Source of the DNA: Streptomyces fagopyri
Lineage (GTDB): Bacteria > Actinomycetota > Actinomycetes > Streptomycetales > Streptomycetaceae
NCBI RefSeq assembly: GCF_009498275.1
Contig: NZ_CP045643.1
Coordinates: 3,472,001-3,536,000 of the forward strand
Length of the DNA stretch: 64,000 nucleotides
Direction of reading: 5' to 3'
Made by a program: the position numbers and the translations under genes. Below, in pieces: positions 18,049 through 26,170 of this stretch (within the stretch, counting starts at the first letter, position 1; every line of letters begins with the position of its first letter). The notes below the pieces were generated by a model. It was not told the origin of the DNA, did no database searches, and saw only the letters and a list, made by a program, of their open reading frames with translations.

Positions 18049-18645
18049 CTATTCGTCGCGGCCGACGGGCAGGTGGGGCAGCCGGGCGGCCGCGACCACC
18101 CCCTCCAGGTAGCCACGCGCCCGCTCCGTCCGCGGATACGCCTCCAACAGCCGCCAGAAGCGCGGACCGTGTCCGGGCACCAGCAGATGCGCGAGTTCGT
18201 GGACGAGAACGTAGTCGACGACGTACTCGGGCATGCCCTGCAAACGGTGCGAAAGACGGATACTGCCCTCGGCCGGGGTGCACGAACCCCATCGCGTGTT
18301 CTGATTGGTCACCCAGCGGACCGAGGTGGGCCGGGCCCGCCCGTCGAAGTACTGGTCCGACAGCCGCGCGGCACGCTCGGTCAGCTCGGCGTCACCGAGC
18401 ACCCGCTTGCTCTCCTGGGCGGCCAGTTTGTCGAGCATGACGGTCACCCAGCGCTGTTCCTCCGCCTCGGACATCCGGGCGGGGATGAGCACGACAGTGC
18501 GATCACCCTCGCGGTACGCGGAGACCGTCCTGCGCCGTCGCGCACTCCTGCGAACCTCGATCGCACTCGCCCCGGAGCCGCTTGGCGGCAGGCTCGTCGT
18601 GCTGCGCTGTGGTTTTCCGGCGCGGTGCAGTGGGTCGGCGGGCAC
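18049..18645 (-). CDS. YgjP-like zinc metallopeptidase
   Basis: A 198-residue protein of the YgjP/DUF45 (WLM-like) metallopeptidase type. The zinc site is His149-Glu-Leu-Ala-His153, with the third ligand His159 in HGPRFW. The preceding TRWGSC and YVVDYVLVHELAHL are typical of this family. There is no export signal, so it should be cytoplasmic. The gene is divergent from the ThiF-like gene and shares a 217-bp promoter region with it. Members are linked to DNA-protein crosslink or repair functions elsewhere; here the role is unknown. Confidence 0.88.
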   Translation of the reverse strand: MPADPLHRAGKPQRSTTSLPPSGSGASAIEVRRSARRRRTVSAYREGDRTVVLIPARMSEAEEQRWVTVMLDKLAAQESKRVLGDAELTERAARLSDQYFDGRARPTSVRWVTNQNTRWGSCTPAEGSIRLSHRLQGMPEYVVDYVLVHELAHLLVPGHGPRFWRLLEAYPRTERARGYLEGVVAAARLPHLPVGRDE

Positions 18646-18862
18646 GCCCCGACGTTACCCGCTGCACATGGGGGAAGTCCCGTCCCCAGGACGGTTCGGT
18701 GTCGATCCGCACCCGGCACGCTCGATTTATCCGACGAACACCACAGCCTGTGGACAACTTTCCGCACCCCCCAGCCGCCACCGTGCATCCTGGCATCCGA
18801 TCGGCGGACCCGGCACGACCCCGCCGACACACGGGGATGCTCCATGGATACGGGGGTCGGTC

Positions 18863-20044
18863 ATGCATCCGATGGTGAAACCCGCGCTGCGGCGCGGCTG
18901 GCGGGACCTCAACACCGTGCAGTTCGGCATGGCACCCGCACACGCGATGGTGCTGGGCCCCGTGGACACGGCGACAGGCAGCTTCCTCGACCTGCTCGAC
19001 GGAACCCGCGGACTCCCCCTCCTGCGCGAGGAAGGACGCGGCATGGGCCTGCCCGACGGCCACGTCGACGCGCTCGTGGAACGGCTCGCCCGCTCCGGAC
19101 TGCTCGACGACGCGACGGGCGGCGGCCCGGCCGCAGACACCCTGCGCGCGAAGAAGGCGGTCCTCGACCGGCTGCGCTCCGACCTCGGGGCTCTCTCCCT
19201 CGTCGCCCCCGCACCGGGCGACGCCCTCGGGCACCTGGCCGCCCGCCGCTCCCTGCGCGTGCAGGTGCGCGGCGCGGGCCGGGTCGGGGTCACCCTGGCG
19301 GCACTGCTGGCCGGCTCGGGCGTGGGCCGGATCGAGGTGCGCGACCTGGGCCGGGTGGAACCGTGGGACGTGGCACCCGGCGGACTGCCGCCGGACTCCA
19401 TCGGGGAGCGCCGCGAGGAAGCCGCCAGGCGGGCGGTGCGCAGAGCCGCGCCGGACCGCCCGCCCCGGCCCACCGCCGACGACGAGGAACTCGGACTCTC
19501 CCTGGTGATCATCGCGCCTCGCGACGGCCTGTCCGTCCACGCCCCCGATCTCACCGCCGCCGAACCCCTGATCGCCTCCGGCACACCCCATCTGTACGCG
19601 GGAGTCGTGGAGGCGACAGGAGTCGTCGGCCCACTCGTCCTGCCCGGCGACACCGGCTGCGCCGGATGCCTCGACCGCAGCCGCGCCGACCGGGACCCGA
19701 CCTGGCCACGGCTCCTCGCCCAGTGGCGCTCCGGCACCTCACGTCACGTACCGGCGTGCGACCTCACCGTGGCGACAGGCGTCGCCGGCCTCGCCGCCGC
19801 GCACGCGCTCGCCTTTCTCGACGGCCGGCCGCCCTCCAGCACCGGAGCCCGTTGGGAGGCCTCCGCTCCGGAGCTCCACTGGCACGCGAAACCGGTGTGG
19901 CCGCATCCGGATTGTCCGTGCGGCGCCATGGAGAAAAGTAAGAAGGGGGAACGCGCCGCCGAAGCCGAGAAGCCGCACGAGACAATGGCGGGGCAACAGC
20001 CGCATGCGGCACGGCTGTCTGGGACTTGGAGGGCGCATGTCTGA
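18863..20044 (+). CDS. ThiF/E1-like protein, partly degenerate
   Basis: A 393-residue protein with a Rossmann core (VQVRGAGRVGVTLAALLAGSGVGRIEVRD, about residues 133-161) resembling ThiF/MoeB/E1 adenylyltransferases. Zinc-ligand pairs are seen at CAGC (near residue 270) and in HPDCPCG near residue 350. The DxDxVxxSNLxRQ stretch that positions ATP in active E1 enzymes is replaced here by a WDVAPGGLP segment, so adenylation activity is doubtful. The first 125 residues look like a partner-binding domain. The ATG at 18863 has GGGGG upstream; an ATG at 18872 is possible. The 3' end overlaps the ABC1 kinase gene by 8 bp, so they are co-translated. Confidence 0.8.
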   Translation: MHPMVKPALRRGWRDLNTVQFGMAPAHAMVLGPVDTATGSFLDLLDGTRGLPLLREEGRGMGLPDGHVDALVERLARSGLLDDATGGGPAADTLRAKKAVLDRLRSDLGALSLVAPAPGDALGHLAARRSLRVQVRGAGRVGVTLAALLAGSGVGRIEVRDLGRVEPWDVAPGGLPPDSIGERREEAARRAVRRAAPDRPPRPTADDEELGLSLVIIAPRDGLSVHAPDLTAAEPLIASGTPHLYAGVVEATGVVGPLVLPGDTGCAGCLDRSRADRDPTWPRLLAQWRSGTSRHVPACDLTVATGVAGLAAAHALAFLDGRPPSSTGARWEASAPELHWHAKPVWPHPDCPCGAMEKSKKGERAAEAEKPHETMAGQQPHAARLSGTWRAHV

Positions 20045-21401
20045 TCTTCCCCGGAAGGCGGTCACCCGAACCGCCAAACTCGCCGCGCTACCGCTCGGCT
20101 ACGCCGGGCGAGCGACCTGGGGCCTGGGCAAGCGGATAGGCGGGAAGTCGGCGGAGATCGTGGGCCGCGAGCTTCAGCAGCGCACGGCCGAGCAGCTCTT
20201 CAAGGTCCTCGGCGAGCTGAAAGGCGGCGCGATGAAGTTCGGACAGGCACTGTCCGTCTTCGAATCGGCGCTGCCCGAGGAGATCGCGGGACCGTACCGG
20301 GCGGCGCTCACGAAACTCCAGGAAGCGGCGCCGCCGATGCCGACCCGCACGGTGCACGCCGTTCTCCGCGAGCGGCTCGGCGCGGACTGGCCCGAGTTGT
20401 TCCTCGAATTCGACGACAAGCCGGCCGCGGCCGCCTCGATCGGCCAGGTGCACCGGGCCGTGTGGCACGACGGCCGCGAGGTCGCCGTCAAGGTGCAGTA
20501 CCCGGGAGCCGGCGAGGCCCTGCTCTCCGACCTCACCCAGCTCAGCCGATTCGCCCGGCTGCTGGGCCCGCTCATCCCCGGCATGGACATCAAGCCCCTC
20601 ATCGCGGAACTCCGCGACCGGGTCTCCGAGGAGCTCGACTACGCACTGGAGGCACAGGCCCAGGAAGCCCACGCCACGGAGTTCTCCGGCGACCCCGACG
20701 TCCTGGTACCGGCGGTGGTCCACCAGTGCGACCAGATCCTCGTCACCGAATGGATCGACGGAACACCTCTGTCGGAGGTGATCTCCGACGGCACCCAGGA
20801 GCAGCGGGACCGCGCGGGGCAACTGCTGGCCCGCTTCCTCTTCTCCGGCCCCGCCCGCACCGGACTGCTGCACGCCGACCCGCACCCGGGAAACTTCCGC
20901 CTCCTCCCGGACGAGAAGAGCGGCTGGCGCCTCGGCGTCCTGGACTTCGGCACGGTCGACCGCCTCCCCGGCGGTCTGCCCTCACCGATCGGCGACTCCC
21001 TCCGCATGACCCTCGACGGCGACGCCGAGGCGGTCTACGACCTGCTGCGCGAGGAAGGCTTCGTCAAGGAGTCGATAGAACTCGAACCCGACGCGGTCCT
21101 CGACTACCTCCTGCCGATCATCGAACCGGCCCAGCTGGACGAGTTCACCTTCACCCGGGGCTGGATGCGCAGCCAGGCCGCCCGGGTGGCCGACCCCCGC
21201 TCCCCCGCCCACCAGTTGGGCAGGCTCCTCAACCTGCCACCGTCGTACCTGCTGATCCACCGTGTGACGTTGAGCACCATCGGCGTCCTGTGCCAGCTGG
21301 GCGCGACGGTCAGGCTCCGCGACGAACTGGAGGAGTGGCTGCCGGGGTTCGTTCCCACCGAAGAACTGCCGGACGAGGAGGACTCGGCGGCCGGGGCGTG
21401 A
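20037..21401 (+). CDS. ABC1/ADCK atypical kinase family protein
   Basis: A 454-residue ABC1 (UbiB/ADCK) protein. The family-defining KxGQ motif is KFGQ at residues 67-70, and the Ala-rich loop reads PAAAASIGQVHRA. The kinase features are VAVKVQYPG (Lys), HADPHPGNF (catalytic loop) and LGVLDFGTVD (DFG-like). In ubiquinone producers the family supports quinone synthesis; streptomycetes make menaquinone, so the target here is uncertain. There is no clear C-terminal membrane pair. The ATG at 20037 follows GGAGGG and overlaps the ThiF-like gene. Confidence 0.92.
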   Translation: MSDLPRKAVTRTAKLAALPLGYAGRATWGLGKRIGGKSAEIVGRELQQRTAEQLFKVLGELKGGAMKFGQALSVFESALPEEIAGPYRAALTKLQEAAPPMPTRTVHAVLRERLGADWPELFLEFDDKPAAAASIGQVHRAVWHDGREVAVKVQYPGAGEALLSDLTQLSRFARLLGPLIPGMDIKPLIAELRDRVSEELDYALEAQAQEAHATEFSGDPDVLVPAVVHQCDQILVTEWIDGTPLSEVISDGTQEQRDRAGQLLARFLFSGPARTGLLHADPHPGNFRLLPDEKSGWRLGVLDFGTVDRLPGGLPSPIGDSLRMTLDGDAEAVYDLLREEGFVKESIELEPDAVLDYLLPIIEPAQLDEFTFTRGWMRSQAARVADPRSPAHQLGRLLNLPPSYLLIHRVTLSTIGVLCQLGATVRLRDELEEWLPGFVPTEELPDEEDSAAGA

Positions 21402-21426
21402 ATTAGGGCTGTCTTCGGACGGCTGT

Positions 21427-21457
21427 GGGGGTGGGGTGGGAGGGGAGGGGGGAGGGG
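21427..21457 (+). other. G-quadruplex-forming tract
   Basis: Six runs of 3-6 guanines separated by single T or A bases, then a run of seven cytosines at 21460-21466. It lies between the ends of the convergent ABC1 and zinc-ribbon genes. The single-base loops predict an unusually stable parallel G-quadruplex on the plus strand, here in the 3' untranslated region of the ABC1 kinase mRNA. Confidence 0.6.
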
Positions 21458-21492
21458 AGCCCCCCCAGAAGAAGCCCCGGCACAAGCACCAC

Positions 21493-21717
21493 CTACCACC
21501 AGGCCGAATCCAGCCGTCCCTCGATCGCCCGCAGATGTTCCCGGGCGCAGTCGTCGCAGAGGTAGTGGCGGCTGCCGTTCTCCACGGAGCAGGTCCAGGT
21601 CGGTTGGGGGCCGTCCGCCGGGGTGCCGCAGCGGGCGCACGCGATGCGCTGGGCCTGGGCCGTGTCGGGCCGTTCGGTGGTGCCGCTGCTGTCACTGTCC
21701 CCGGGAAGACTCGTCAC
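21493..21717 (-). CDS. Small zinc-ribbon protein
   Basis: A 74-residue protein with two CxxC pairs (CARCGTPADG and LCDDCAREHL) that should bind one zinc, plus a short C-terminal helix. Comparable small proteins are common in Streptomyces and have no assigned role. The GTG at 21717 is chosen because the text upstream in frame is arginine/proline-rich shadow; the ribosome-binding site is weak. It could also be transcribed by read-through from the wblC operon, but a strong hairpin intervenes. Confidence 0.75.
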   Translation of the reverse strand: MTSLPGDSDSSGTTERPDTAQAQRIACARCGTPADGPQPTWTCSVENGSRHYLCDDCAREHLRAIEGRLDSAWW

Positions 21718-21762
21718 CCGCCGACGATAGCGCCGTGGCCCGGTGTTCGCCCGGTGCAACGC

Positions 21763-21800
21763 ACCGCGGGGGTCGGTCCGGACGGACCGACCCCCGCGGT
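21763..21800 (-). terminator. Terminator after the wblC operon
   Basis: An 18-bp perfect inverted repeat (arms ACCGCGGGGGTCGGTCCG and its complement, 2 nt apart) placed 36 bp beyond the stop of the 107-residue gene. This is one of the most stable hairpins in the window. Confidence 0.75.
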
Positions 21801-21835
21801 GGAGTGGGTGTCTCCAAGCGACTGCCTCCGGCTGC

Positions 21836-22159
21836 TTACTGCATGACCGCCATGGCCAGCGCACGGCGGGCGCGCATGGAGGCGCGCTCGGCCCGGCGCT
21901 GCATCCGGCGGGCGGTGGCCAGGCGCGCGGCCTGACGCTCCTGCTCAGCCTCTTGCAGTCGCTCGCGCATATGCGCACGAGCCAGGGCTTCTGGAATGAG
22001 TTGCATCTCTCGGGTCCTGTTCTCACGCGAGTCGTTCGCGCCGGTGGTGGTGAAGTCTGGAATGGCGGAGCCGGTGGGCTCACTCGTGGACGGCTTCATC
22101 GGGGCCTGTTTCTTGGGGTCGTGCGTGAGGGGGCGATCGATCGTTCCTGCGGTGTTCAT
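21836..22159 (-). CDS. Coupled small protein downstream of wblC
   Basis: A 107-residue protein with no recognised domain. The first 50 residues are polar and disordered; residues 52-107 form one long Arg/Ala/Glu/Met-rich amphipathic helix (ARAHMRERLQEAEQERQ onward). The start codon overlaps the wblC stop as ATGA, so it is read by ribosomes leaving wblC. Internal ATG codons at 22099 and 22006 are possible alternative starts. Its position suggests a role tied to WblC, but nothing more can be said. Confidence 0.6.
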   Translation of the reverse strand: MNTAGTIDRPLTHDPKKQAPMKPSTSEPTGSAIPDFTTTGANDSRENRTREMQLIPEALARAHMRERLQEAEQERQAARLATARRMQRRAERASMRARRALAMAVMQ

Positions 22160-22524
22160 GCTGTGACCGGGTTCTTGCGCGGGCGGCCACGGGGCCGCTT
22201 GCGGGCCACTACGACACCCTGGACGAACAGCTCGCCGCCCCAGACCCCCCAGGGCTCACGCCGCTCCTTGGCGCCGGCGAGGCAGGCCTCGATCAGCGGG
22301 CAGGTACGGCAGAGGGACTTGGCGTACTCGACGTCGGCCGGCGACTCGGCGAAGAAGACTTCCGGGTCGTAAGAACGGCAGGGGACGGGTACGCCGAGGT
22401 TCTCGATGGCGTCGTCGAGCGCGGTGAGCGCGGTGAGCGGGATCAAGGTGGAGTCCTCCGTGAGGCCGGGCGGGGAGATCGTTTCGGAAGGCGGTACGGA
22501 CGGGGCGTGCGCTTCGAGTTGCAC
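22156..22524 (-). CDS. wblC: WhiB7/WblC antibiotic-response transcription regulator
   Basis: A 122-residue WhiB-family Fe-S protein. Four cysteines (one in VPCRSY, then SLCRTCPLIEAC) bind the [4Fe-4S] cluster, and GVWGGE is the family turn that contacts the housekeeping sigma factor. The C-terminus has the AT-hook RGRPRK that marks the WhiB7/WblC subgroup, the activator of intrinsic resistance to ribosome-targeting antibiotics. The GTG at 22524 has GAGGAAG 7 nt upstream. A leader of about 600 nt with an upstream ORF, a terminator and a WhiB7-type promoter precedes it, and the next gene overlaps by 4 bp. Confidence 0.95.
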   Translation of the reverse strand: MQLEAHAPSVPPSETISPPGLTEDSTLIPLTALTALDDAIENLGVPVPCRSYDPEVFFAESPADVEYAKSLCRTCPLIEACLAGAKERREPWGVWGGELFVQGVVVARKRPRGRPRKNPVTA

Positions 22525-22640
22525 GGTTGGTCTTCCTCGTCTGGTCGTGCCGGCCGGTTGGCCGGTTGGCGGCTGGTACCGGGTTCTTTTCTTGTCCCGA
22601 GGCCCCTTCGCTCTGCCGTCCCCGGTCGGGGACAAACAGA

Positions 22641-22675
22641 AGGGCCGCGGATCCCGGGTGGGGTTCCGCGGCCCT
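22641..22675 (-). promoter_or_regulatory. Leader terminator (attenuator) of wblC
   Basis: AGGGCCGCGGA and TCCGCGGCCCT form a perfect 11-bp stem with a 13-nt loop. In the minus direction it is followed by TCTGTTTGT. It lies inside the wblC leader, 23 bp after the upstream ORF and 117 bp before wblC, so it should stop most transcripts early unless refolded. Confidence 0.75.
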
Positions 22676-22685
22676 GAAGGCGCCG

Positions 22686-22704
22686 GCCTGATCGAGGATC
22701 AGGC
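22686..22704 (-). promoter_or_regulatory. Hairpin covering the upstream-ORF stop codon
   Basis: GCCTGATC and GATCAGGC form a perfect 8-bp stem with a 3-nt loop; the TGA of the upstream ORF (22699-22701) is within it. A ribosome at that stop must open the hairpin, linking translation to folding of the terminator just downstream. Confidence 0.65.
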
Positions 22705-23022
22705 TGGATCACTCCAGGGTTCAGGCCCACGGAAGGCCCACATCGTGTGGTGCTGCTTGGTCTGCTTCAGGGATCCGGCACCGGCTGCCGCAAAGGCATA
22801 GACATGCGCCTCTGCCACTACTGCCGCTTCCAGTGCCTGGATCGGTCGCTCATTGCGCTCACGGATGGGAAGACCCGCGAGGGACAGGGAGGACGTCGGC
22901 CGGACGGCAGCGATGCCGGACAGACCGGTGCCCAGGTTCGAGACGCCGAGCAGGCACGTGGAGACGACGGAGGGATCGGTCATTTTGACGGTCGTGTTGG
23001 AGCTGGTCTTGATGCTGATCAC
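22699..23022 (-). CDS. Upstream ORF in the wblC leader
   Basis: A 107-codon reading frame starting at GTG 23022 with a perfect AGGAGG 8 nt upstream, one of the best ribosome-binding sites in the window. The product has no recognised domain. Its first half is Ser/Thr/Val/Leu-rich, and it ends with Lys/Gln/His residues then MWAFRGPEPWSDPA. It occupies most of the wblC leader and stops inside a hairpin just before the attenuator. Its role is more likely to sense translation rate, as described for the uORF of whiB7/wblC genes, than to supply a protein, though the length is unusual for a sensing ORF. Confidence 0.7.
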   Translation of the reverse strand: MISIKTSSNTTVKMTDPSVVSTCLLGVSNLGTGLSGIAAVRPTSSLSLAGLPIRERNERPIQALEAAVVAEAHVYAFAAAGAGSLKQTKQHHTMWAFRGPEPWSDPA

Positions 23023-23132
23023 TGGAATCGCCTCCTCTCGGCGTCTTGGGGGACTGGGGTGAGCCAGTCCGACGGCTATTAAGTACAGCACGGAACCGGG
23101 GCTTCGGAGAAGCCCGCCGCTTCCGTGTTAAG

Positions 23133-23172
23133 AACCTATGGGGCTTGCCGGGGCATGCGCAAACTATTTTTT
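23133..23172 (-). promoter_or_regulatory. WhiB7-type autoregulated promoter of wblC
   Basis: Read on the minus strand: an AT-rich block AAAAAATAGT (23163-23172) abuts TTGCGC (23157-23162), then 18 nt, then TAGGTT (23133-23138). An A-rich block directly upstream of the -35 is the hallmark of WhiB7-activated promoters, bound by the AT-hook. The start of transcription should be near 23126. A 7-bp hairpin (23099-23115) would lie near the mRNA 5' end. Confidence 0.7.
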
Positions 23173-23185
23173 CGACGAGTTTGAA

Positions 23186-25381
23186 TCAGTCGTCGTGCCG
23201 GGCCTCGTCGGGCTCTTGGCCTGCGCAGATGGCCAGCACGTCGGCTCCGAAGCGGTTGAGCTTGCGTACGCCGACTCCGGGGATCCGTGCGAGCTCTCCC
23301 TCGTCGTCGGGCACGGTCTCGGCGATGGCCATGAGTGTCTTGTCGGTGAAGACGCAGAACGCGGGCTGTCCGCTGCGCTGCGCCTGTACCGCCCGCCAGT
23401 CCCGCAGCCGTTCGTAGAGACCCTCGTCCATGTCGGAGGGGCAGTCCTCACAGCGCATCAGTTTCATCTCGCCGGCGTCGGTCAGTGTGCGGCCGCAGAC
23501 GCGGCAGCGGGCCGGGGTTCGGCTCGTCCGCCGTACGACGGTGCCTCCGCTGCTTCCGATGCCTCGCTCGACGCCTCCCGGACCGCCTCCGTTCGTGCGG
23601 CCGGCGGTGGTGACGGAGCCGGGTCGCAGTCCGTCGAGGAAGCGGCTGGGCCGCCGGTTGGCTCTGCCGCCGGGTGAGCGGGACAGGGCCCAGGAGACGG
23701 AGAGGTGTTCCCTGGCGCGGGTGACGCCGACGTAGAGGAGGCGGCGTTCCTCTTCGATCTGCTCGTCGGTCTTTGCGTAGGTGATCGGCATCATTCCCTC
23801 GGCGACGCCGACGAGGAAGACGACGTCCCACTCCAGCCCTTTGGCGGAGTGCAGGGAGGCGAGGGTGACGCCCTGGACGGTCGGGGCGTGCTGCGCGCCG
23901 GCGCGCTCGTCGAGTTCGGCGACCAGGTCGCCGAGGGTGGCGTCCTGTTTGGCGGCGGCGAAGTCCTGGGCGAGGTGGACGAGCGCGGCCAGGGATTCCC
24001 AGCGCTCTCTGACCGCGCCGGAGCCGGCGGGGGGTTGGCCGGTCCAGCCTTCGCCGGAGAGTACGGCGCGGACCTGGGAGGGCAGGTCGACGACGTCGTC
24101 GAGAAGGGAGTCGTTGGCTCCGAATCGGGCGGCCGCGCGGAGGGCCGATCCGGCTTTGCGCACTTCGGGGCGGTCGAAGAACCGCTCGGCGCCGCGCAAC
24201 TGGTAGGGCACTCCGGCGTCGGCGAGGGCCTGCTCGTGGATCTCGGACTGGGAGTTCGTACGGAAGAGGACGGCGATCTCGGCTGCGGGGACGCCGGAGG
24301 CGATGAGGTCGCGGATGCGGCGGGCGGCGCCTTCGGCCTCGGCGGGTTCGTCGGTGTATTCGGTGTAGACGGGTTCGGGGCCGGGCGCGCGCTGCGAGAT
24401 CAGTTCCAGACGGTGGTCGGCGGCGCGGCCGCGGGCCTGTGAGAGCAGGCCGTTGGCGAGGTGGACGACCTGGGGTGAGGAGCGGTAGTCGCGGACGAGT
24501 TTGACGACGGTGGCTCCGGGGTGGCGGGTGCGGAAGTCGAGCAGGTGGTCGGGAGTTGCACCGGTGAACGAATAGATCGTCTGGCTGGCGTCGCCGACGA
24601 CGCAGAGGCTGTCGCGTTCGCCGAGCCACAGGTCGAGCAGGCGTTGCTGGAGGGGGCTGACGTCCTGGTACTCGTCGACGACGAAGTGCTGGTACTGGGA
24701 GCGGACCTGGTCGGCGATGTCGTGGCGGTCCTGGAGGATGCCGACGGTGAGCAGCAGGACGTCCTCGAAGTCGATGAGCGACCGGTCGCGTTTGACGTAT
24801 TCGTAGGTGGCGTACAGCTGGGCGATCTCCGCGGGGGCGCGGGGGGACTCGCGGCCGGTCTTGGCGGCGGCGGCCGCGTAGTCGGAGGGGACGGTCTGAG
24901 TGACCTTGGACCATTCGATCTCGGCGGTGACGTCGCGGAGCTCGCCGCGGTCGAGGCGGATGCGGCAGGCGGCGGCCGCGTCGGCGACGAGCTGGATCTT
25001 GCGGTCGATGAGTCGGGGGAGGCTGCCGCCGACCGCCTTCGGCCAGAAGTACTGGAGTTGGCGCAGGGCCGCGGAGTGGAAGGTGCGGGCCTGGACGCCG
25101 CCGGCGCCGAGCTGGCGGAGGCGGCCGCGCATCTCTCCCGCGGCGCGGTTGGTGAAGGTGACGGCGAGGACGCTGGAGGGCTGGAGGATTCCGGCGCGTA
25201 CGCCGTAGGCGATGCGGTGGGTGATCGCTCGTGTCTTGCCTGTGCCGGCTCCTGCCAGCACGCACACCGGACCGTGCAGGGCGGTGGCGACTGCGCGCTG
25301 CTCGGGGTCGAGCCCGTCGAGCACCGCGTCGGCCGTGTCCGGAACCTGCGGGAAGAGGGTGGAGTGCGTTGCTGCTGTCAC
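23186..25381 (-). CDS. uvrD2: ATP-dependent DNA helicase UvrD2
   Basis: A 731-residue superfamily 1A helicase. Walker A is AGAGTGKT near residue 43, motif II is VVDEYQDVSPLQQ, and SLHSAKGLEWDVVFLVG and LYVGVTRARE are motifs V and VI. After the motor comes a tetracysteine segment (CRVC and CEDC) and a C-terminal HRDC domain (RIPGVGVRKLNRFG). That order is typical of actinobacterial UvrD2, whose tetracysteine module supports ATPase-helicase coupling. The GTG at 25381 is the best start; upstream in-frame sequence is unlike the family. It is divergent from mycoredoxin. Confidence 0.95.
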   Translation of the reverse strand: MTAATHSTLFPQVPDTADAVLDGLDPEQRAVATALHGPVCVLAGAGTGKTRAITHRIAYGVRAGILQPSSVLAVTFTNRAAGEMRGRLRQLGAGGVQARTFHSAALRQLQYFWPKAVGGSLPRLIDRKIQLVADAAAACRIRLDRGELRDVTAEIEWSKVTQTVPSDYAAAAAKTGRESPRAPAEIAQLYATYEYVKRDRSLIDFEDVLLLTVGILQDRHDIADQVRSQYQHFVVDEYQDVSPLQQRLLDLWLGERDSLCVVGDASQTIYSFTGATPDHLLDFRTRHPGATVVKLVRDYRSSPQVVHLANGLLSQARGRAADHRLELISQRAPGPEPVYTEYTDEPAEAEGAARRIRDLIASGVPAAEIAVLFRTNSQSEIHEQALADAGVPYQLRGAERFFDRPEVRKAGSALRAAARFGANDSLLDDVVDLPSQVRAVLSGEGWTGQPPAGSGAVRERWESLAALVHLAQDFAAAKQDATLGDLVAELDERAGAQHAPTVQGVTLASLHSAKGLEWDVVFLVGVAEGMMPITYAKTDEQIEEERRLLYVGVTRAREHLSVSWALSRSPGGRANRRPSRFLDGLRPGSVTTAGRTNGGGPGGVERGIGSSGGTVVRRTSRTPARCRVCGRTLTDAGEMKLMRCEDCPSDMDEGLYERLRDWRAVQAQRSGQPAFCVFTDKTLMAIAETVPDDEGELARIPGVGVRKLNRFGADVLAICAGQEPDEARHDD

Positions 25382-25577
25382 CCCGCCATGCTGCCAGGTC
25401 GCCGGGGGCGGGTGAGTCGGTTGTCCACAGGGAGGGTCTTGTGGTCGTACTAATGCGGCAGGCGTCGGGGGGTGCTCGTGTACGGGGCAGGGGTACCCGG
25501 GTGCGGGAATGGCAGGTGTCCGACGTACGTTCCCCTTCTGCGATGAAGCACCCCACCAGTAGAGGAGCGCGAGAGAC

Positions 25578-25835
25578 ATGCCGGGCACTGTGACGATGTA
25601 CAGCACCACGTGGTGCGGATACTGCACGCGGTTGAAGGGCCAGCTGGACCGCGAGGGCATCACGTACAAGGAGATCAACATCGAGCACGACCCGGCGTCC
25701 GCTGCGTTCGTGGAGAAGGCGAACGGCGGGAACCAGACCGTGCCGACGGTTCAGGTGGTTCCCTCCAACGGTGGGGTCGAGGTCGTGATGACCAACCCGA
25801 GTCTCGCCCAGGTGAAGCGCGCGCTCGGCGTCTGA
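25578..25835 (+). CDS. mrx1: Mycoredoxin (glutaredoxin-like)
   Basis: An 85-residue glutaredoxin-fold protein with active site CGYC at residues 12-15, following STTW, and a cis-proline in TVPTV. Actinobacteria lack glutathione, and this family uses mycothiol to reduce mixed disulfides, hence mycoredoxin. The ATG follows GAGGAGCGCGAGAG. It is divergent from uvrD2 and convergent with nudC, an order I recall from mycobacteria. Confidence 0.93.
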   Translation: MPGTVTMYSTTWCGYCTRLKGQLDREGITYKEINIEHDPASAAFVEKANGGNQTVPTVQVVPSNGGVEVVMTNPSLAQVKRALGV

Positions 25836-25848
25836 TCCGGACGTCGCA

Positions 25849-25884
25849 CGAGACCCGGCCCGATGATCACGGGCGCGGGTCTCG
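25849..25884 (+). terminator. Terminator after mycoredoxin; then empty region
   Basis: CGAGACCC and GGGTCTCG, with further GC pairing inward, form the stem, 13 bp after the stop. The rest of the gap, 25885-26170, shows only GC-rich inverted fragments and no gene that I can support. Confidence 0.65.
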
Positions 25885-26170
25885 TCGTCGTTGTGGGGGC
25901 CGGCGGCGGGGGTGCTGGTCTCAGCAGTACGGCTGCTGGTCGGTGAGTGCCGATGCCACTCGCAGAAGGACACCGAAGAGGCGGTAGAGCTGGGGGATCG
26001 GTCCGGTCACCTCGACCTGATGATCACGTCACCGCGTGCCGGGGCCCCTCCGGGCCCGGTAGAGGCGTGCCTCTCCGCGTCCGGCGGCGACGCCGGTCCG
26101 GGTCCGGTGACCGCGGCCCTCCGCTCCGGACGGCCGGGGCGGACGGCCGGGGCCGCTGTGTGTCCGGGGG

